A stretch of DNA of 59,419 nt, from NCBI GenBank assembly GCA_030037705.1, contig JASHQE010000290.1, positions 1 to 59,419 of the forward strand. Direction: 5' to 3'. Both the position numbers and the translations under genes were made by a program. The stretch comes from Acidobacteriaceae bacterium (lineage in GTDB: Bacteria; Acidobacteriota; Terriglobia; Terriglobales; Acidobacteriaceae). Below are positions 8,588 to 17,730 of the stretch, one piece after another. Within the stretch, counting starts at the first letter, position 1. Every line of letters starts with the position of its first letter. A model generated the notes under the pieces. It was given only the letters and a program-made list of their open reading frames with translations. It did no database searches and had not been told where the DNA came from.

Positions 8588-9078
8588 TCTCGAATCAAAG
8601 ATAGAAACCCGCTGTTTCCTTAGATCTCATAATTGGTCGCTCTTCGAGCAGGAATCCACTTCCCGGAGACTTGCATTCTTGGCCGCAAGGCAGCCGCTCG
8701 TGTAACCGTAATCCCCTCTGCCTATCTGCGCAGACCGCAACACAGCACCCATGCGCAACGAGGATTCCGCCGGAATGGCGGCATCTCGTGAAACGCTGGA
8801 GAGCGAATTTCGACTATTCCATATCTGCGCAGGCGTTCCAGTAAGCCCGGCGCCAGCGGAGCGGATATTCTTTATCCTCTTGCGCCGCTCCGGCGATATT
8901 GCAAGCTGCGGCGCTGTAAAACTGAAAGGCATGAACAGGTTCTTGTCTCCCCTGCGGCGAGACAAGATGTTCGATTAGACCTATAGATGTGCTTATTTTT
9001 AGACCCTCGGTTAGATTGATTCTGCCGGCTGCGCCTCTCTAAACCTGACCCGAGGGCACAGCCGGCAGTTATACGGAA
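8588..9078. other. Intergenic with pseudoknot-like inverted repeats
   Basis: About 490 bases without a supported gene. The first 400 show nothing recognisable. The last part (9004-9068) holds two interleaved inverted repeats, described separately. Confidence 0.5.
9004..9068. ncRNA. Candidate pseudoknot-forming structured element
   Basis: Two perfect inverted repeats interleave: 9004-9010 (CCCTCGG) pairs with 9050-9056, and 9022-9031 (CTGCCGGCTG) pairs with 9059-9068. A further five pairs are possible between 9011-9015 and 9038-9042, next to the first stem. The order stem1-stem2-stem1'-stem2' is that of an H-type pseudoknot. No run of T follows on either strand, so it is not an obvious terminator. 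It lies 150 bases upstream of the lipoprotein gene. It resembles no riboswitch I can name. Confidence 0.35.
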
Positions 9079-9219
9079 TCACTCGCTTCGCATTTTGCCT
9101 GTCGGATGGTAGAGCCACTCCTGCGCGTCCAGTTGGAAGGCACGGATCATCATGCCTTGCTTGAGGTGCATCGGGTCACGGCGCTGACGCCGATCGGCTC
9201 CAGTAGACTGGTAGGGCAT
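9079..9219 (-). CDS. Possible small hypothetical protein
   Basis: A 46-codon frame on the minus strand ends in HPTGKMRSE and contains RAFQLDAQEWLY. Third codon positions are mostly G or C, as in neighbouring real genes, which is the only support. No ribosome binding site is visible before either possible start (9219 or 9171), and the frame overlaps the first bases of the divergent lipoprotein gene. It may be chance; no family is recognised. Confidence 0.25.
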   Translation of the reverse strand: MPYQSTGADRRQRRDPMHLKQGMMIRAFQLDAQEWLYHPTGKMRSE

Positions 9220-10336
9220 GAGATCGCGGCGAATCTTGGGCTGGACCGCGCGCGCGTTTCTGGGCGCGACCGCACTGAGCGTTGGCGCGGCCCTCAGCGG
9301 ATGCGGCATGCCGGGAGCTCCACAGCCGCCCTCTCTCGATCTGCCGGATCGAGTGACGGATCTGTCCGCGGTACGCGCAGGAAATCAGGTCTCGCTCACC
9401 TGGGCGATGCCGAAACGCAATACAGACAAACTGTTGCTGAAAGGCGATGTACAGGTGCGCGTATGCCGCGGGCGGGACAGCACGGGCGCATGTGCAGCGG
9501 CCGAAAGCTTACAATTTGCGCCGGGAGCCAATGCCGCATTTACGGAGACATTGCCCTCGCCGCTGGTCACGGGCATGCCGCGCGTGCTCACGTATTATGT
9601 CGAGCTTGTAAACCGCAAAGGACGGTCGGCAGGGCTCTCGAATGGCGCAGATGTGCCGGTCGGCGAAGCGCCGGCTGCGGTAACGGACCTGAATGCAACG
9701 GTGGAGAAAGACGGCGTGCTGTTGCAGTGGGCAAGCGGCGCCACGGAAGCGGCGCCAACGGCAATTCGGCTGGTGCGGAGATTAGTTTCGCCTGCCCAAT
9801 CGAAGAAAAAATCAGAACAGGGTCCGTTATCTCCGCCAGCCGAGCCGGTGGAACAAACTCTTCTCGTTTCCGCAGGAGCGCATGGTCACGCGCTCGACAA
9901 GGACATCCGCTTCGGCGAGAGTTACGAGTACCGTGCGCAACGCGTAGTAAGCGTGACGGTCGGCGAAAAGAAACTCGTGTTGGCCGGGCCGTTCTCCGCG
10001 CCGGTGCGCATCGACGCGGCAAAGATCTTCCCGCCGGCCATTCCAGACGGTTTGGCTGCGGTTGCCACAGCGGGAGAAGATGGAACTTCGCCGGCGATCG
10101 ACCTAAGCTGGCAACCCGATGCAGAGGCGGATCTGGCGGGCTACGTTGTTTACCGGCGTGAGACAGCGGGCGCATGGAGCCGTATCTCGCCCGCACAGCC
10201 TTTGACAGGACCGGGCTACCATGATGCTAGCGTTCAGCCCGGTCACACTTATTTTTATTCCGTGAGCGCGATGGACGAGGAAGGGCATGAGAGCGCCCGT
10301 TCCGCCGAAGCGCAAGAGACAGTGCCCGGACCCTGA
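9218..10336 (+). CDS. Lipoprotein with fibronectin type III domains
   Basis: This 372-residue envelope lipoprotein has a twin-arginine-like basic start, a hydrophobic stretch (ARAFLGATALSVGAAL) and a lipobox ending at Cys29 (ALSGCG). The mature part begins with a proline-rich linker (PGAPQPPSL) and holds two or three fibronectin-III-like units. The clearest is the C-terminal one (about residues 275-365), with IDLSWQPDAEADLAGYVVYRR and HTYFYSVSAMDEEGHES; an earlier one covers about 45-150. No enzymatic motif is present. It probably sits in the outer membrane facing the periplasm. It lies 39 bases before the fumarylacetoacetase-fold gene and may be co-transcribed with it. Confidence 0.8.
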   Translation: MRSRRILGWTARAFLGATALSVGAALSGCGMPGAPQPPSLDLPDRVTDLSAVRAGNQVSLTWAMPKRNTDKLLLKGDVQVRVCRGRDSTGACAAAESLQFAPGANAAFTETLPSPLVTGMPRVLTYYVELVNRKGRSAGLSNGADVPVGEAPAAVTDLNATVEKDGVLLQWASGATEAAPTAIRLVRRLVSPAQSKKKSEQGPLSPPAEPVEQTLLVSAGAHGHALDKDIRFGESYEYRAQRVVSVTVGEKKLVLAGPFSAPVRIDAAKIFPPAIPDGLAAVATAGEDGTSPAIDLSWQPDAEADLAGYVVYRRETAGAWSRISPAQPLTGPGYHDASVQPGHTYFYSVSAMDEEGHESARSAEAQETVPGP

Positions 10337-10375
10337 TCGAGAGTTGCCGTGGTTGGCAATCAGGAGAGTTCCCCG

Positions 10376-11188
10376 ATGAATTATTGCCGGTTCTTGCTGA
10401 ATGACCAGATTCATTACGGCGCCGTCGAAGACGTGGATGGCGATCTGTGGATTGCCGGCCCCGCGCCCGCACCCACGGAAGATCTGGCCTACCGCCTGGC
10501 GCTGGAGCAGGGAGAGATCAAGAACTTTGATTTTCAGCCGATGCCGCTGGCTGCGGCCGATCTGCTACCTCCGGTAACGCCGTCGAAGATCGTGTGCGTG
10601 GGCCGCAATTACCGCGAACACGTGCAGGAGTTGGGCAATGAGATGCCTGCAGAACCCTTGCTCTTCTTCAAACCCCCGTCGTCGCTGCTGGCCTCCGGCG
10701 GAACGGTGCGGCTTCCGGCGCTGTCATCGCGCGTGGACTTTGAAGGCGAGCTGGCTTTGGTCATCGGGCGCAAAGTGCGCAAATTGAGCCCGGAACACAA
10801 CTGGCGTGACGTGGTGCGCGGCTTCACGCTGGCCAACGATATTTCGGCTCGCGATCTGCAGAAGAAAGACGCGCAGTGGACCCGCGCCAAAGGCTTCGAC
10901 ACCTTCTGCCCGGTCGGCCCGGTGGTGAGCGATGAACTCGATCTCGATGCGGGCCTTACGATCGAGACGCGCTTGAATGGTGAAGTGCGCCAGCGAGGCT
11001 CTACGCTCGATTTCATCTTCTCTGTGCCCGTGTTGCTCAGCGCCATTACCGCAGCGATTACCCTCGAAGCCGGCGATCTGGTTCTCACTGGTACGCCATC
11101 GGGAGTGGGACCGCTTACTCCCGGCGATCGCGTGCAGGTGAGCATGACTGGATTGGGCGTACTGGAGAATGGGATCGAAGCAGATTGA
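10376..11188 (+). CDS. Fumarylacetoacetate hydrolase-family enzyme
   Basis: This 270-residue FAH-fold metalloenzyme is expected to cleave or decarboxylate an oxo-acid, as acylpyruvases and 2-hydroxyhepta-2,4-diene-1,7-dioate isomerases do. The fold core begins at about residue 75 with SKIVCVGRNYREHVQE. The metal ligands are in DFEGELALVIGR (the E-x-E pair), with the later Asp in NDISARDLQ. The end shows LTGTPSGVGPL, typical of the family. The ATG at 10376 has GGAGAG eight bases upstream; a GTG at 10349 is less likely. The natural substrate is not known. Confidence 0.88.
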   Translation: MNYCRFLLNDQIHYGAVEDVDGDLWIAGPAPAPTEDLAYRLALEQGEIKNFDFQPMPLAAADLLPPVTPSKIVCVGRNYREHVQELGNEMPAEPLLFFKPPSSLLASGGTVRLPALSSRVDFEGELALVIGRKVRKLSPEHNWRDVVRGFTLANDISARDLQKKDAQWTRAKGFDTFCPVGPVVSDELDLDAGLTIETRLNGEVRQRGSTLDFIFSVPVLLSAITAAITLEAGDLVLTGTPSGVGPLTPGDRVQVSMTGLGVLENGIEAD

Positions 11189-11293
11189 AAATCGGATGCT
11201 GCCATGCATCCTCCGTTTACCTCCGGCATCCTAAAAGGGCGTACACTGGTGCCGTGGAGCGCCGACTCCGAGACTTTTTCCCGAGGAGGGATC

Positions 11294-12295
11294 ATGCCGC
11301 AGAATCTTCTTGAGCAATTGCGCAAATACACCGTGGTCGTGGCCGATACCGGCGACATCGAGGCAATGGAAGAGTTTCGCCCGCAGGACGCGACAACCAA
11401 CCCCTCTCTCATCACAGCGGCTGCGCAAATGCCACAATATCAGCCCATTGTCGATGGTGTGCTGATGGAAGCGCACAAGGAATTGGGTGATGGGGCCACG
11501 GACAAAGACGTGGCAAATCTCGCATTTAAACGGCTGGCCATTGCATTTGGCAAAAAGATTTTGGCCATCGTTCCCGGCCGCGTGTCCACCGAAGTGGACG
11601 CGCGCCTCTCGTATGACACCAAAGCCACGATCGAACAAGCGCGTTACATTATCGGCCTTTACGATCAAGCGGGCATCGGGCGCGATCATGTGCTGATCAA
11701 GATCGCCTCGACGTGGGAAGGCATTCGCGCCGCGGAAGTGCTGGAAAAGGAAGGCATTCACTGCAACCTGACGTTGCTCTTCGGGGTACACCAGGCCATC
11801 GCCGCCGCCGATGCAGGCGTCACGCTGATTTCACCCTTCGTTGGCCGTATTCTCGACTGGTACAAGAAAGACACCGGCAAGGACTACCACGACGCGGAAG
11901 ATCCCGGCGTGCAATCGGTAACGAGAATCTACAACTACTTCAAAAAGTTCGGCTACAAGACCGTGGTCATGGGCGCGAGCTTCCGGAATATCGGCGAGAT
12001 CAAAGAATTGGCTGGCTGCGATCTGCTCACCATTTCACCGCAACTGCTCGCCGAGTTGGAAAAGACCGAGGGCAACCTGCCCCGCAAGCTCGATCCGGAA
12101 AAAGCGAAGGCCATGACGATCGAGAAGATCACGGTGGACAAGGCCACATTCGATAAGATGCACGCCGCAGACCGCATGGCGACAGACAAGCTGAAGGAGG
12201 GCATCGAGGGATTTTCTTCGGCGCTCGAAAAGCTGGAGGGTTTGCTGGCCACGCGGCTGGCGGCGCTGGAGCAGCGTGCGCCGGCGACTGTATAA
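11294..12295 (+). CDS. tal: Transaldolase
   Basis: This 333-residue cytosolic TIM-barrel enzyme transfers a dihydroxyacetone unit between sedoheptulose 7-phosphate and glyceraldehyde 3-phosphate. Features of the TalA/TalB-type branch are visible: the N-terminal TTNPSLI, the Schiff-base lysine in [14 protein letters not shown], and downstream [13 protein letters not shown] and MGASFRN. The ATG at 11294 has GAGGAGGG just upstream. It stands apart from the other pentose phosphate genes of the window (tkt, rpiB, gnd, zwf near 42-48 kb) and is followed by a strong terminator, so it appears to be the last or only gene of its transcript. Confidence 0.96.
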   Translation: MPQNLLEQLRKYTVVVADTGDIEAMEEFRPQDATTNPSLITAAAQMPQYQPIVDGVLMEAHKELGDGATDKDVANLAFKRLAIAFGKKILAIVPGRVSTEVDARLSYDTKATIEQARYIIGLYDQAGIGRDHVLIKIASTWEGIRAAEVLEKEGIHCNLTLLFGVHQAIAAADAGVTLISPFVGRILDWYKKDTGKDYHDAEDPGVQSVTRIYNYFKKFGYKTVVMGASFRNIGEIKELAGCDLLTISPQLLAELEKTEGNLPRKLDPEKAKAMTIEKITVDKATFDKMHAADRMATDKLKEGIEGFSSALEKLEGLLATRLAALEQRAPATV

Positions 12296-12335
12296 ACGAA
12301 GTTGCGCATCCTGCGCTTAAGATTATTTCCGTTTC

Positions 12336-12367
12336 AAGAGGCAGCCGTCAGCGGCTGCCTCTTTTGC
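12336..12367 (+). terminator. Rho-independent terminator after transaldolase
   Basis: A 12-bp perfect stem (12336-12347 with 12352-12363) with a TCAG loop is followed by TTTT. It lies 40 bases after the tal stop codon and is the clearest intrinsic terminator in the window. Confidence 0.9.
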
Positions 12368-12560
12368 GTTACAGGGTTTGCAATTGATGGACCAATTTGC
12401 TAACAAAAGTGTCAATTCACTGTAGGCAAAGAGAGTATTTCCGATACAGTCAGTGTTACAGCATCTTAAATAAGCAGCGGCTGCTCCTCCCGGGCAATGC
12501 CGAGAGCGGCCGGCGCTTCAAGAGAAAGTGGCCCGTCGCGCGTGGCCATGGGAGGTATAT

Positions 12561-13103
12561 ATGCAAAACCAGTCTCATCCGCTCGAGCCCTTCTTTCGCC
12601 AGGCAGTCCGCAACAGCTACGAAGGCAAACTGGGGTTGCACGATCCCGATGTAACCGGCTATATAGCGCGATTGCTGTGTGAATTTTCAGAAGCCGACAA
12701 CTTATATAAAGTTCGCGACGAGATGGGCCGGCCGATTGAGGAACTTGAGGAGATGCTGGAGGCCTCCGATCCGGTCCACGGCACCGCGCCTTCATTCGAT
12801 GCCGAGCGCGCTTTGCGCAAGCACATCGGCGACTATGCGCTGTTTGTGGGCGGCATGTATCCGGAGACCGCGGGCTCAAGCCGCCGGTTGCGCCTCCACC
12901 ATCCCAGCCTGGAAGAACTGATCCATGTGGGCAAGGAAAGCTACTTCATCGTCAGCCAGTTCAACCTTTTTGAGTACGAGCAGGAAGCGCCGCTGTTCGC
13001 GCGGCTTTCCGACTGGTTTGAGCGCTGCATCCTGGGCCTCACGCTGGTGCGCGAAGAGCTGAGCGCCAAACAGGCCCTGTTGCCGCCACCGCGAGTGAAT
13101 TGA
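12561..13103 (+). CDS. Conserved-looking hypothetical protein
   Basis: This 180-residue soluble, acidic protein has no signal peptide and no membrane span. The sequence is rich in Glu and aromatics, with stretches such as FFRQAVRNSYEGKLG and YIARLLCEFSEADNLY near the start and VREELSAKQALLPPP at the end. It appears mostly helical. The ATG follows GGAGG at six bases, so the start is secure. I do not recognise a family. It is flanked by the tal terminator and a convergent exported protein, so it is likely monocistronic. Confidence 0.75.
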   Translation: MQNQSHPLEPFFRQAVRNSYEGKLGLHDPDVTGYIARLLCEFSEADNLYKVRDEMGRPIEELEEMLEASDPVHGTAPSFDAERALRKHIGDYALFVGGMYPETAGSSRRLRLHHPSLEELIHVGKESYFIVSQFNLFEYEQEAPLFARLSDWFERCILGLTLVREELSAKQALLPPPRVN

Positions 13104-13105
13104 AA

Positions 13106-13942
13106 CTATCTCTGTTGCTCGTCCGATAACTTCGGGTCGTGATGGCGGCGCTCCAGAACGAACTCCGTAAACAGGTGCCCGCCAATACGAGTGGCAAAGA
13201 TCAGGCGCGAGCCGATGAAACCATCGATAGCAGTGTGGTCGGGCACCCAGACGCTATTGGCAATCATCGGGCCGGACATATCGGAGACCGTGGGCGTCAG
13301 AGTAAAAAAGCGGTGACCGTTCGTATCGTGGCGCGCGGTAATCTCCGCCAGCAGTGCGTTCTCGATCTTTCTCTTTTTCGAGCAACCGTGGCAGGGAATA
13401 TACCGCATGTCTTCCTTGAAGAGCATCTCCATGCCGTAGCGGACGTTACCGTCTATCACGGTCGTCGCGCTTGCGCTGCCAAAGCGCTGCCCAAATCCCG
13501 GCCAGTCCTGCCCCCATGCATCCGGCTTGTCCAGGTACTGCGCATACGACGCGCGTGCCGCAGTCTCTGCCAGCGCCGGCAATCCATATGTATCTTGCAG
13601 ATAACCCTTGAACTGTTCTTTCGGCGTAGGGCGCACATACGGACGGCCATTGATCATGACAGGCGCCTTTTGAGATTTGACCAGAAGATTCTTTCCGCCG
13701 AGGTTCGTCGTCTGCGCTGGAGCTGCGGGAACATTGACTCCACCAGCCGCCGGGGCCTTCGCCGTCGCTTGCGCAACGCAACGTTCCGGCGTGAACGGAA
13801 ACCATCCGGCCAGCATCAGAAACCCAGCCAGTAAAGCCCCGCGTACACCGGCGTCCCCGCCTATGCCCAAAGATTTCGCCTTCCACATGGGGTCGCTTGC
13901 ATTGTACAGGTATCTGGACGCGCGGAACACCTTTCGCCCCAT
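13106..13942 (-). CDS. Exported hypothetical protein
   Basis: This protein of up to 278 residues has a hydrophobic segment at about 35-48 (RGALLAGFLMLAGWF) that would act as a signal peptide if the true start is nearer to it, for example the ATG at residue 19. A proline/alanine-rich linker follows, then a region with NGRPYVRPTPKEQFKGY. A CHGC pair near residue 182 sits before the basic KKRKIEN. The C-terminal third is hydrophobic and aromatic. No family is recognised. It is convergent with the preceding gene, ending two bases away. Confidence 0.65.
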   Translation of the reverse strand: MGRKVFRASRYLYNASDPMWKAKSLGIGGDAGVRGALLAGFLMLAGWFPFTPERCVAQATAKAPAAGGVNVPAAPAQTTNLGGKNLLVKSQKAPVMINGRPYVRPTPKEQFKGYLQDTYGLPALAETAARASYAQYLDKPDAWGQDWPGFGQRFGSASATTVIDGNVRYGMEMLFKEDMRYIPCHGCSKKRKIENALLAEITARHDTNGHRFFTLTPTVSDMSGPMIANSVWVPDHTAIDGFIGSRLIFATRIGGHLFTEFVLERRHHDPKLSDEQQR

Positions 13943-14037
13943 CGTAGCGAAAAATTAACTTTGCCCGTACATTGGAGATCCGCACCTGGCTTGATAAACC
14001 CCACCGCCGCACGGATACTGGACGGGAGGTTTTGCGG

Positions 14038-14709
14038 ATGAGCAAATACATAAAGCTGTGCGCGGCCGACCAGCACGAGTTGAGCGCCTATGTTGCCTTG
14101 CCGGCACGCGAGCCCATGGCGGCGCTCGTCGTAGTCCAGGAGATCTTCGGAGTCAACGCGCACATCCGCGCAGTCGCCGACAGTTACGCGAAAGACGGCT
14201 TTCTGGCCGTCGCGCCGGCGTTGTTTGACCGCATTCAGCCCGGCATCGAGCTGGGATACGACGGTGCGGATCGCGAGAGGGCGGTGAGCCTTCGCGCCAA
14301 GCTCGATCCTGACAAGGCCGTCGCCGATATTCAAGCCGCGCTCGACTACGCCGTAACCGCGACGGAAAAGAATGTGGGCGTCATCGGCTATTGTTTTGGG
14401 GGAACATTGGCGTGGCTTGCCGCAACGCGTCTCCACCCCAGCGCAGCCGTGGGGTACTACGGCGGGCGCATCGGCAACTATGCCGGCGAAAAACCGTCTT
14501 GCCCGGTGATGCTGCATTTTGGCAAAGAGGACACGCATATTCCTGCCGAAGAAGTAGAAAAGGTTCATGCCGCACATCCTGAGGTGGAAATCTACTGGTA
14601 CGATGCTGGCCACGCCTTCAACTGCGATGCGCGATCAAGCTATAACGCGGCGGCGGCGAAAGAGGCGCGGGAGCGGTCGCTGGGATTTCTCAAAAAGCAC
14701 CTCGTTTGA
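14038..14709 (+). CDS. Dienelactone hydrolase-family protein
   Basis: This 223-residue alpha/beta-hydrolase is of the carboxymethylenebutenolidase type. The nucleophile Cys is in GVIGYCFGG, the Asp is in the FGKEDTHIP region and the His is in YDAGHAFNCD, giving the expected Cys-Asp-His triad. LVVVQEIFGVNAHIR near residue 35 is characteristic of the family. The ATG is supported by GGGAGG. It probably hydrolyses a lactone or ester in the cytoplasm, but no aromatic ring-cleavage genes lie nearby, so involvement in a chlorocatechol-type pathway is not supported. Confidence 0.9.
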   Translation: MSKYIKLCAADQHELSAYVALPAREPMAALVVVQEIFGVNAHIRAVADSYAKDGFLAVAPALFDRIQPGIELGYDGADRERAVSLRAKLDPDKAVADIQAALDYAVTATEKNVGVIGYCFGGTLAWLAATRLHPSAAVGYYGGRIGNYAGEKPSCPVMLHFGKEDTHIPAEEVEKVHAAHPEVEIYWYDAGHAFNCDARSSYNAAAAKEARERSLGFLKKHLV

Positions 14710-14920
14710 GTGAATCTGTTGAGCGAAGGCCGTCCGCCGCGGCGGAAGACCCTTCGACAAGCCAAGGGCAAGCTCTGGGCATCTGGCTCCAACAACTCGG
14801 TCCACGCATTCTCCCGGACGGAGAATGCTCTGAAGTGGCCGTAGAAGTAGCTTTGACCCGCGCAGAAACCGTATGATCTGCGGTGCATGGCCAATTTCCG
14901 TTCTGACTGCAGGTGAAGGG
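14710..14920. repeat. Intergenic REP-like palindrome
   Basis: The gap before the permease contains GTCCGCCGCGGCGG around 14732-14746, flanked by GAGCGAAGGCC and AAGACCCTTCGAC. It is the same family of palindromes that fills the spaces at 29.1, 36.9-37.7 and 48.4-48.9 kb. No gene is supported here. Confidence 0.7.
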
Positions 14921-16357
14921 ATGACAATCTCCGCGCCCGATGCTGCGAGCGCTAAAGCCGGATTACGCAAGGCGATGGGCTTCTGGGATGTGCTGCTGTT
15001 CAATATCGCCACCGTACTCGGTCCGCGTTGGGTCGCCGCCGCCGGCCACAACGGCACTTCGTCCATCAGCCTGTGGGTCTTGGCCGCGATCTTCTTCTTT
15101 GTGCCCGGCGCGCTGGTCATCAACGAGCTCTCCTCGCGCTTTCCTGAAGAGGGCGGTTTGTATGTCTGGGCGCGGGAAGCCTTCGGCCCGTTTCACGGTT
15201 TTGTTGCCGGATGGACGTACTGGATCTACACGGTCTTTTACTTTCCGGGACTGCTTCTGGCCAGCGCCTCCATGAGCGCGTATATCCTGGGCGGCCGCGG
15301 CATCGCGCTTTCTGAGAACCGCACGTTTCTGCTCTCCGTTTCGCTGGCCATGCTGGTGGTTGCCGTCGTGCTGAATATCGTTGGACTCAACATCGGCAAG
15401 TGGCTGCAGAATGCAGGCGGCGTGGGAACGTATCTGCCGCTGATCATTCTTGTGCTGGTGGCCGCGGTTGTCTGCTTCCACCACGGCTCCGCGACACACT
15501 TCACGCTTGTGAACATGATGCCGGCCTGGAATTGGGATACGGTGAATTTCTGGTCGCAGATTGCCTTTGCGTTTACCGGGCTCGAGCTGGTCTCAGCCAT
15601 GAGCGAGGAGGTGCGCGATCCGCGCCGCACGCTGCCGCGCGCCGTCTTCGGCGCAGGCGCGCTCATCGCCCTCATGTACATCGCCGGCACCTTCGCCGTT
15701 TTGGCATTGTTGCCCGCGTCGAACATCGATCCGCAGAGCGGCGTCTTTGGCGCAATCGCCGTCGGCTCCATCGCATTGAAGGTGGGCTTCCTCGGCATCC
15801 TCGCCGCGCTGCTGGCAGGCGCGGGCAATGTCGGCGGTGTAGGCTCTACAGTCGCCGGCATCGCGCGCGTGCCGTTTGTCGTCGGCATCGACCGCTATCT
15901 GCCGCGGGCCTTCGGCAAGGTTCATCCGCGCTGGAAGACTCCTTATATCTCGATCCTGGTACAGGCGGTGCTCTCGGGCGGGATCTTGCTGGCGAGCCAG
16001 ATCAACGACACCACGCGCGGCGCCTATCAGGTGCTCATCGACGCGGCAATCGTGCTTTACTTCATTCCATTCCTCTACATGTTTGCGGCGGTCATCAAGC
16101 TGGCTTGGCGCAGAGACCGCATGGAGAATCCGCAAGCCATACTCGTGCCTGGCGGCATGGCCGGCATTTGGATCTCCGGCGGACTCGGATTTCTGATCGT
16201 GCTTGTCGGCATCCTGGTTTCGCTCGTCCCGCCCGGCGACTCGGCGAACAAGCTCGGCTTCGAGTTGAAGCTGCTCGCGGGAACGGCAATTTCAATTCTG
16301 CTGGGGCTGAGCCTTTACTGGCGCGGCGCGCGATCGAAGGAAGAAGAAGAGCGATAA
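14921..16357 (+). CDS. APC-superfamily amino acid permease
   Basis: This 478-residue inner-membrane transporter has about twelve spans of the amino acid-polyamine-organocation type. The start of helix 1 reads MGFWDVLLFNIATVLG. Helix 2 ends in SSRFPEEGGLYVWAREAFG, a characteristic glycine-rich stretch of the family, and FTGLELVSAMSEEVRDPRRT in the middle is typical of APC transporters. The ATG at 14921 has AGGTGAAGGG directly upstream. The substrate is likely an amino acid or polyamine. It is monocistronic and convergent with tyrA. Confidence 0.9.
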   Translation: MTISAPDAASAKAGLRKAMGFWDVLLFNIATVLGPRWVAAAGHNGTSSISLWVLAAIFFFVPGALVINELSSRFPEEGGLYVWAREAFGPFHGFVAGWTYWIYTVFYFPGLLLASASMSAYILGGRGIALSENRTFLLSVSLAMLVVAVVLNIVGLNIGKWLQNAGGVGTYLPLIILVLVAAVVCFHHGSATHFTLVNMMPAWNWDTVNFWSQIAFAFTGLELVSAMSEEVRDPRRTLPRAVFGAGALIALMYIAGTFAVLALLPASNIDPQSGVFGAIAVGSIALKVGFLGILAALLAGAGNVGGVGSTVAGIARVPFVVGIDRYLPRAFGKVHPRWKTPYISILVQAVLSGGILLASQINDTTRGAYQVLIDAAIVLYFIPFLYMFAAVIKLAWRRDRMENPQAILVPGGMAGIWISGGLGFLIVLVGILVSLVPPGDSANKLGFELKLLAGTAISILLGLSLYWRGARSKEEEER

Positions 16358-16399
16358 CCAAAGCAGCGATAACCGAAGCAGCGGGCAAATGTGCGGCCG

Positions 16400-17260
16400 C
16401 TACTCTCGCCGGAAGCGGTTGGCTTGATCGAACTCATTGCGCAACACCGGCGTGCGCAGATTTTCGCGCAGGTGTGCAAGCCGCTGCTCCAATGCATGGA
16501 GAGCCTGCTCGATCAGCTCGGTGTTGGTGTGCGCAATATCCCGCCACATGGAATAGGGACTGGCGCCCAGCCGCGTCATCTCGCGCAGGGCGCGGCCGCC
16601 CACGTCTTTTAACTCCGGCGCTTCGCCAACCTCTTCTTCGAGCAGTGCGCTCAAAGCCGTGGCGACAAACTGCGGCAGATGACTGACCCAGGCCACGAGC
16701 TGATCGTGGCGGACAGGATCGAGATCGAGAATCCGCGAGCCCATGGCCAAAATCCACTGGCGCCACGACTGGACGAGCGCCATGGCACGATCGGAGCGCC
16801 GCGCCGCCGGATCGTCCGTGAAGAGCCACACGGCGCCGCGAAACAGGTTGGCGTCACCCAGCTCCGCGCCGCCGCGTTCCTTGCCGGCCATGGGATGGCC
16901 GGGGAGAAATGCAGGACGGTTGGGCTTGTTGTAAAGGCACGCTGCCGACTCGGCGATGAGCCGCTTGGTGCTGCCCACGTCAGTGACAAGATGGTCCGGC
17001 CCCAGCGCGCCCGATAACTGCGCCATAAAATCGAGCGTTGCGTAGATGGGCATGGAGAGCAGCACTACTTCACTCTCTTGCGCGGCCTGAACGGCGTCTT
17101 CCGCGACCGAAGTGAGCGCGCCCATGGCGAGCGCATGATGCGCCTGGTCGGAAGTGCGGTTCCAGCCGACGATCTGGCCGTGAAACCCGGCTGCGCGGAG
17201 CGCCAGGCCCGCCGATGTGCCCAGCAGGCCCGTGCCCAGGATAGCAATGCGTTCGATCAT
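16400..17260 (-). CDS. tyrA: Prephenate dehydrogenase
   Basis: This 286-residue NAD(P)-dependent enzyme oxidatively decarboxylates prephenate to 4-hydroxyphenylpyruvate in tyrosine synthesis. It has an N-terminal Rossmann motif (ILGTGLLGTSAG), LLSMPIYATLDF, the conserved DVGSTK and the catalytic-region GHPMAGKE. The C-terminal half is the helical dimerisation domain (VSHLPQFVATALS). The chosen ATG at 17260 starts MIERIAILG. It is the last gene of the minus-strand aromatic cluster, separated from DAHP synthase by about 510 bases that hold the four-helix-bundle gene and its inverted repeats. Confidence 0.95.
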   Translation of the reverse strand: MIERIAILGTGLLGTSAGLALRAAGFHGQIVGWNRTSDQAHHALAMGALTSVAEDAVQAAQESEVVLLSMPIYATLDFMAQLSGALGPDHLVTDVGSTKRLIAESAACLYNKPNRPAFLPGHPMAGKERGGAELGDANLFRGAVWLFTDDPAARRSDRAMALVQSWRQWILAMGSRILDLDPVRHDQLVAWVSHLPQFVATALSALLEEEVGEAPELKDVGGRALREMTRLGASPYSMWRDIAHTNTELIEQALHALEQRLAHLRENLRTPVLRNEFDQANRFRRE

Positions 17261-17262
17261 AA

Positions 17263-17300
17263 TTAGCAAGCCAGCTAGTTAGCGAGTCAGCAAGTCAGCG
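17263..17300. repeat. Octamer-repeat arm, left of the four-helix-bundle gene
   Basis: 38 bases built of degenerate 8-base units (consensus AGCAAGTC/AGCGAGTT) begin two bases upstream of the tyrA start. This arm is inverted relative to 17731-17767, with 28 of 38 positions matching. The same units form the gene-less palindrome at 44191-44275. Confidence 0.85.
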
Positions 17301-17310
17301 TAAAGCACAA

Positions 17311-17718
17311 TTATGCGATCTGTAATGTCCCCACAAGTCCGTTGATGAGACGGGCCACTTCTTCGCATTGCTCCATCAACGCTGCCATATTCTTTGGTTC
17401 AAGTAAATTTAGATTACCAGCGAGTTCGAGCTGAGTCTGCAATTCAAAGAGCGAGCCGCGGGCAACCGCCAGAAATTGTCTGAAATGACCGTCATTTAAC
17501 CTGCCATGCCCCTCCGCGATATTACTTGGAACTGCAACTGCAGCTCGGCGCATCTGAGATTGAAGACCATACATTTCGGTCTTCGGCAGCCCTTCAGTGA
17601 TTTGGTAGACTGCCTTGGCCAGGTTCATAGCTTTTTGCCAAACGATCAACTCCCGGTAATGACGAGTTCTCTTGCGAGCTTCGGTTTCGCCATCTGTTTT
17701 CCAATCCTTATCTTTCAT
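17311..17718 (-). CDS. Four-helix-bundle protein (23S rRNA IVP/Avd-like)
   Basis: This 135-residue protein belongs to the four-helix-bundle family first described from 23S rRNA intervening sequences and structurally related to the Avd accessory protein of diversity-generating retroelements. Diagnostic stretches are YRELIVWQKAMNLAKAVYQ, the LPKTEMYGLQSQMRRAAVAV segment and SNIAEGHGR. The middle and end are amphipathic helices. Family members bind nucleic acid in the characterised Avd case; no enzymatic activity is expected. The gene sits between DAHP synthase and tyrA on their strand, enclosed by inverted octamer repeats, so it looks inserted into the operon. No rRNA or reverse transcriptase is nearby. 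Confidence 0.92.
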   Translation of the reverse strand: MKDKDWKTDGETEARKRTRHYRELIVWQKAMNLAKAVYQITEGLPKTEMYGLQSQMRRAAVAVPSNIAEGHGRLNDGHFRQFLAVARGSLFELQTQLELAGNLNLLEPKNMAALMEQCEEVARLINGLVGTLQIA

Positions 17719-17730
17719 GCGCCGAATTCT

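Noticed and set aside
8751-8978. A 75-codon frame after the aminotransferase gene
   Set aside because: No ribosome binding site, no family resemblance and an atypical residue composition.
17311-17718. Four-helix-bundle gene as evidence for a split 23S rRNA gene or a diversity-generating retroelement
   Set aside because: No rRNA sequence, reverse transcriptase or template/variable repeat pair is present in the window.
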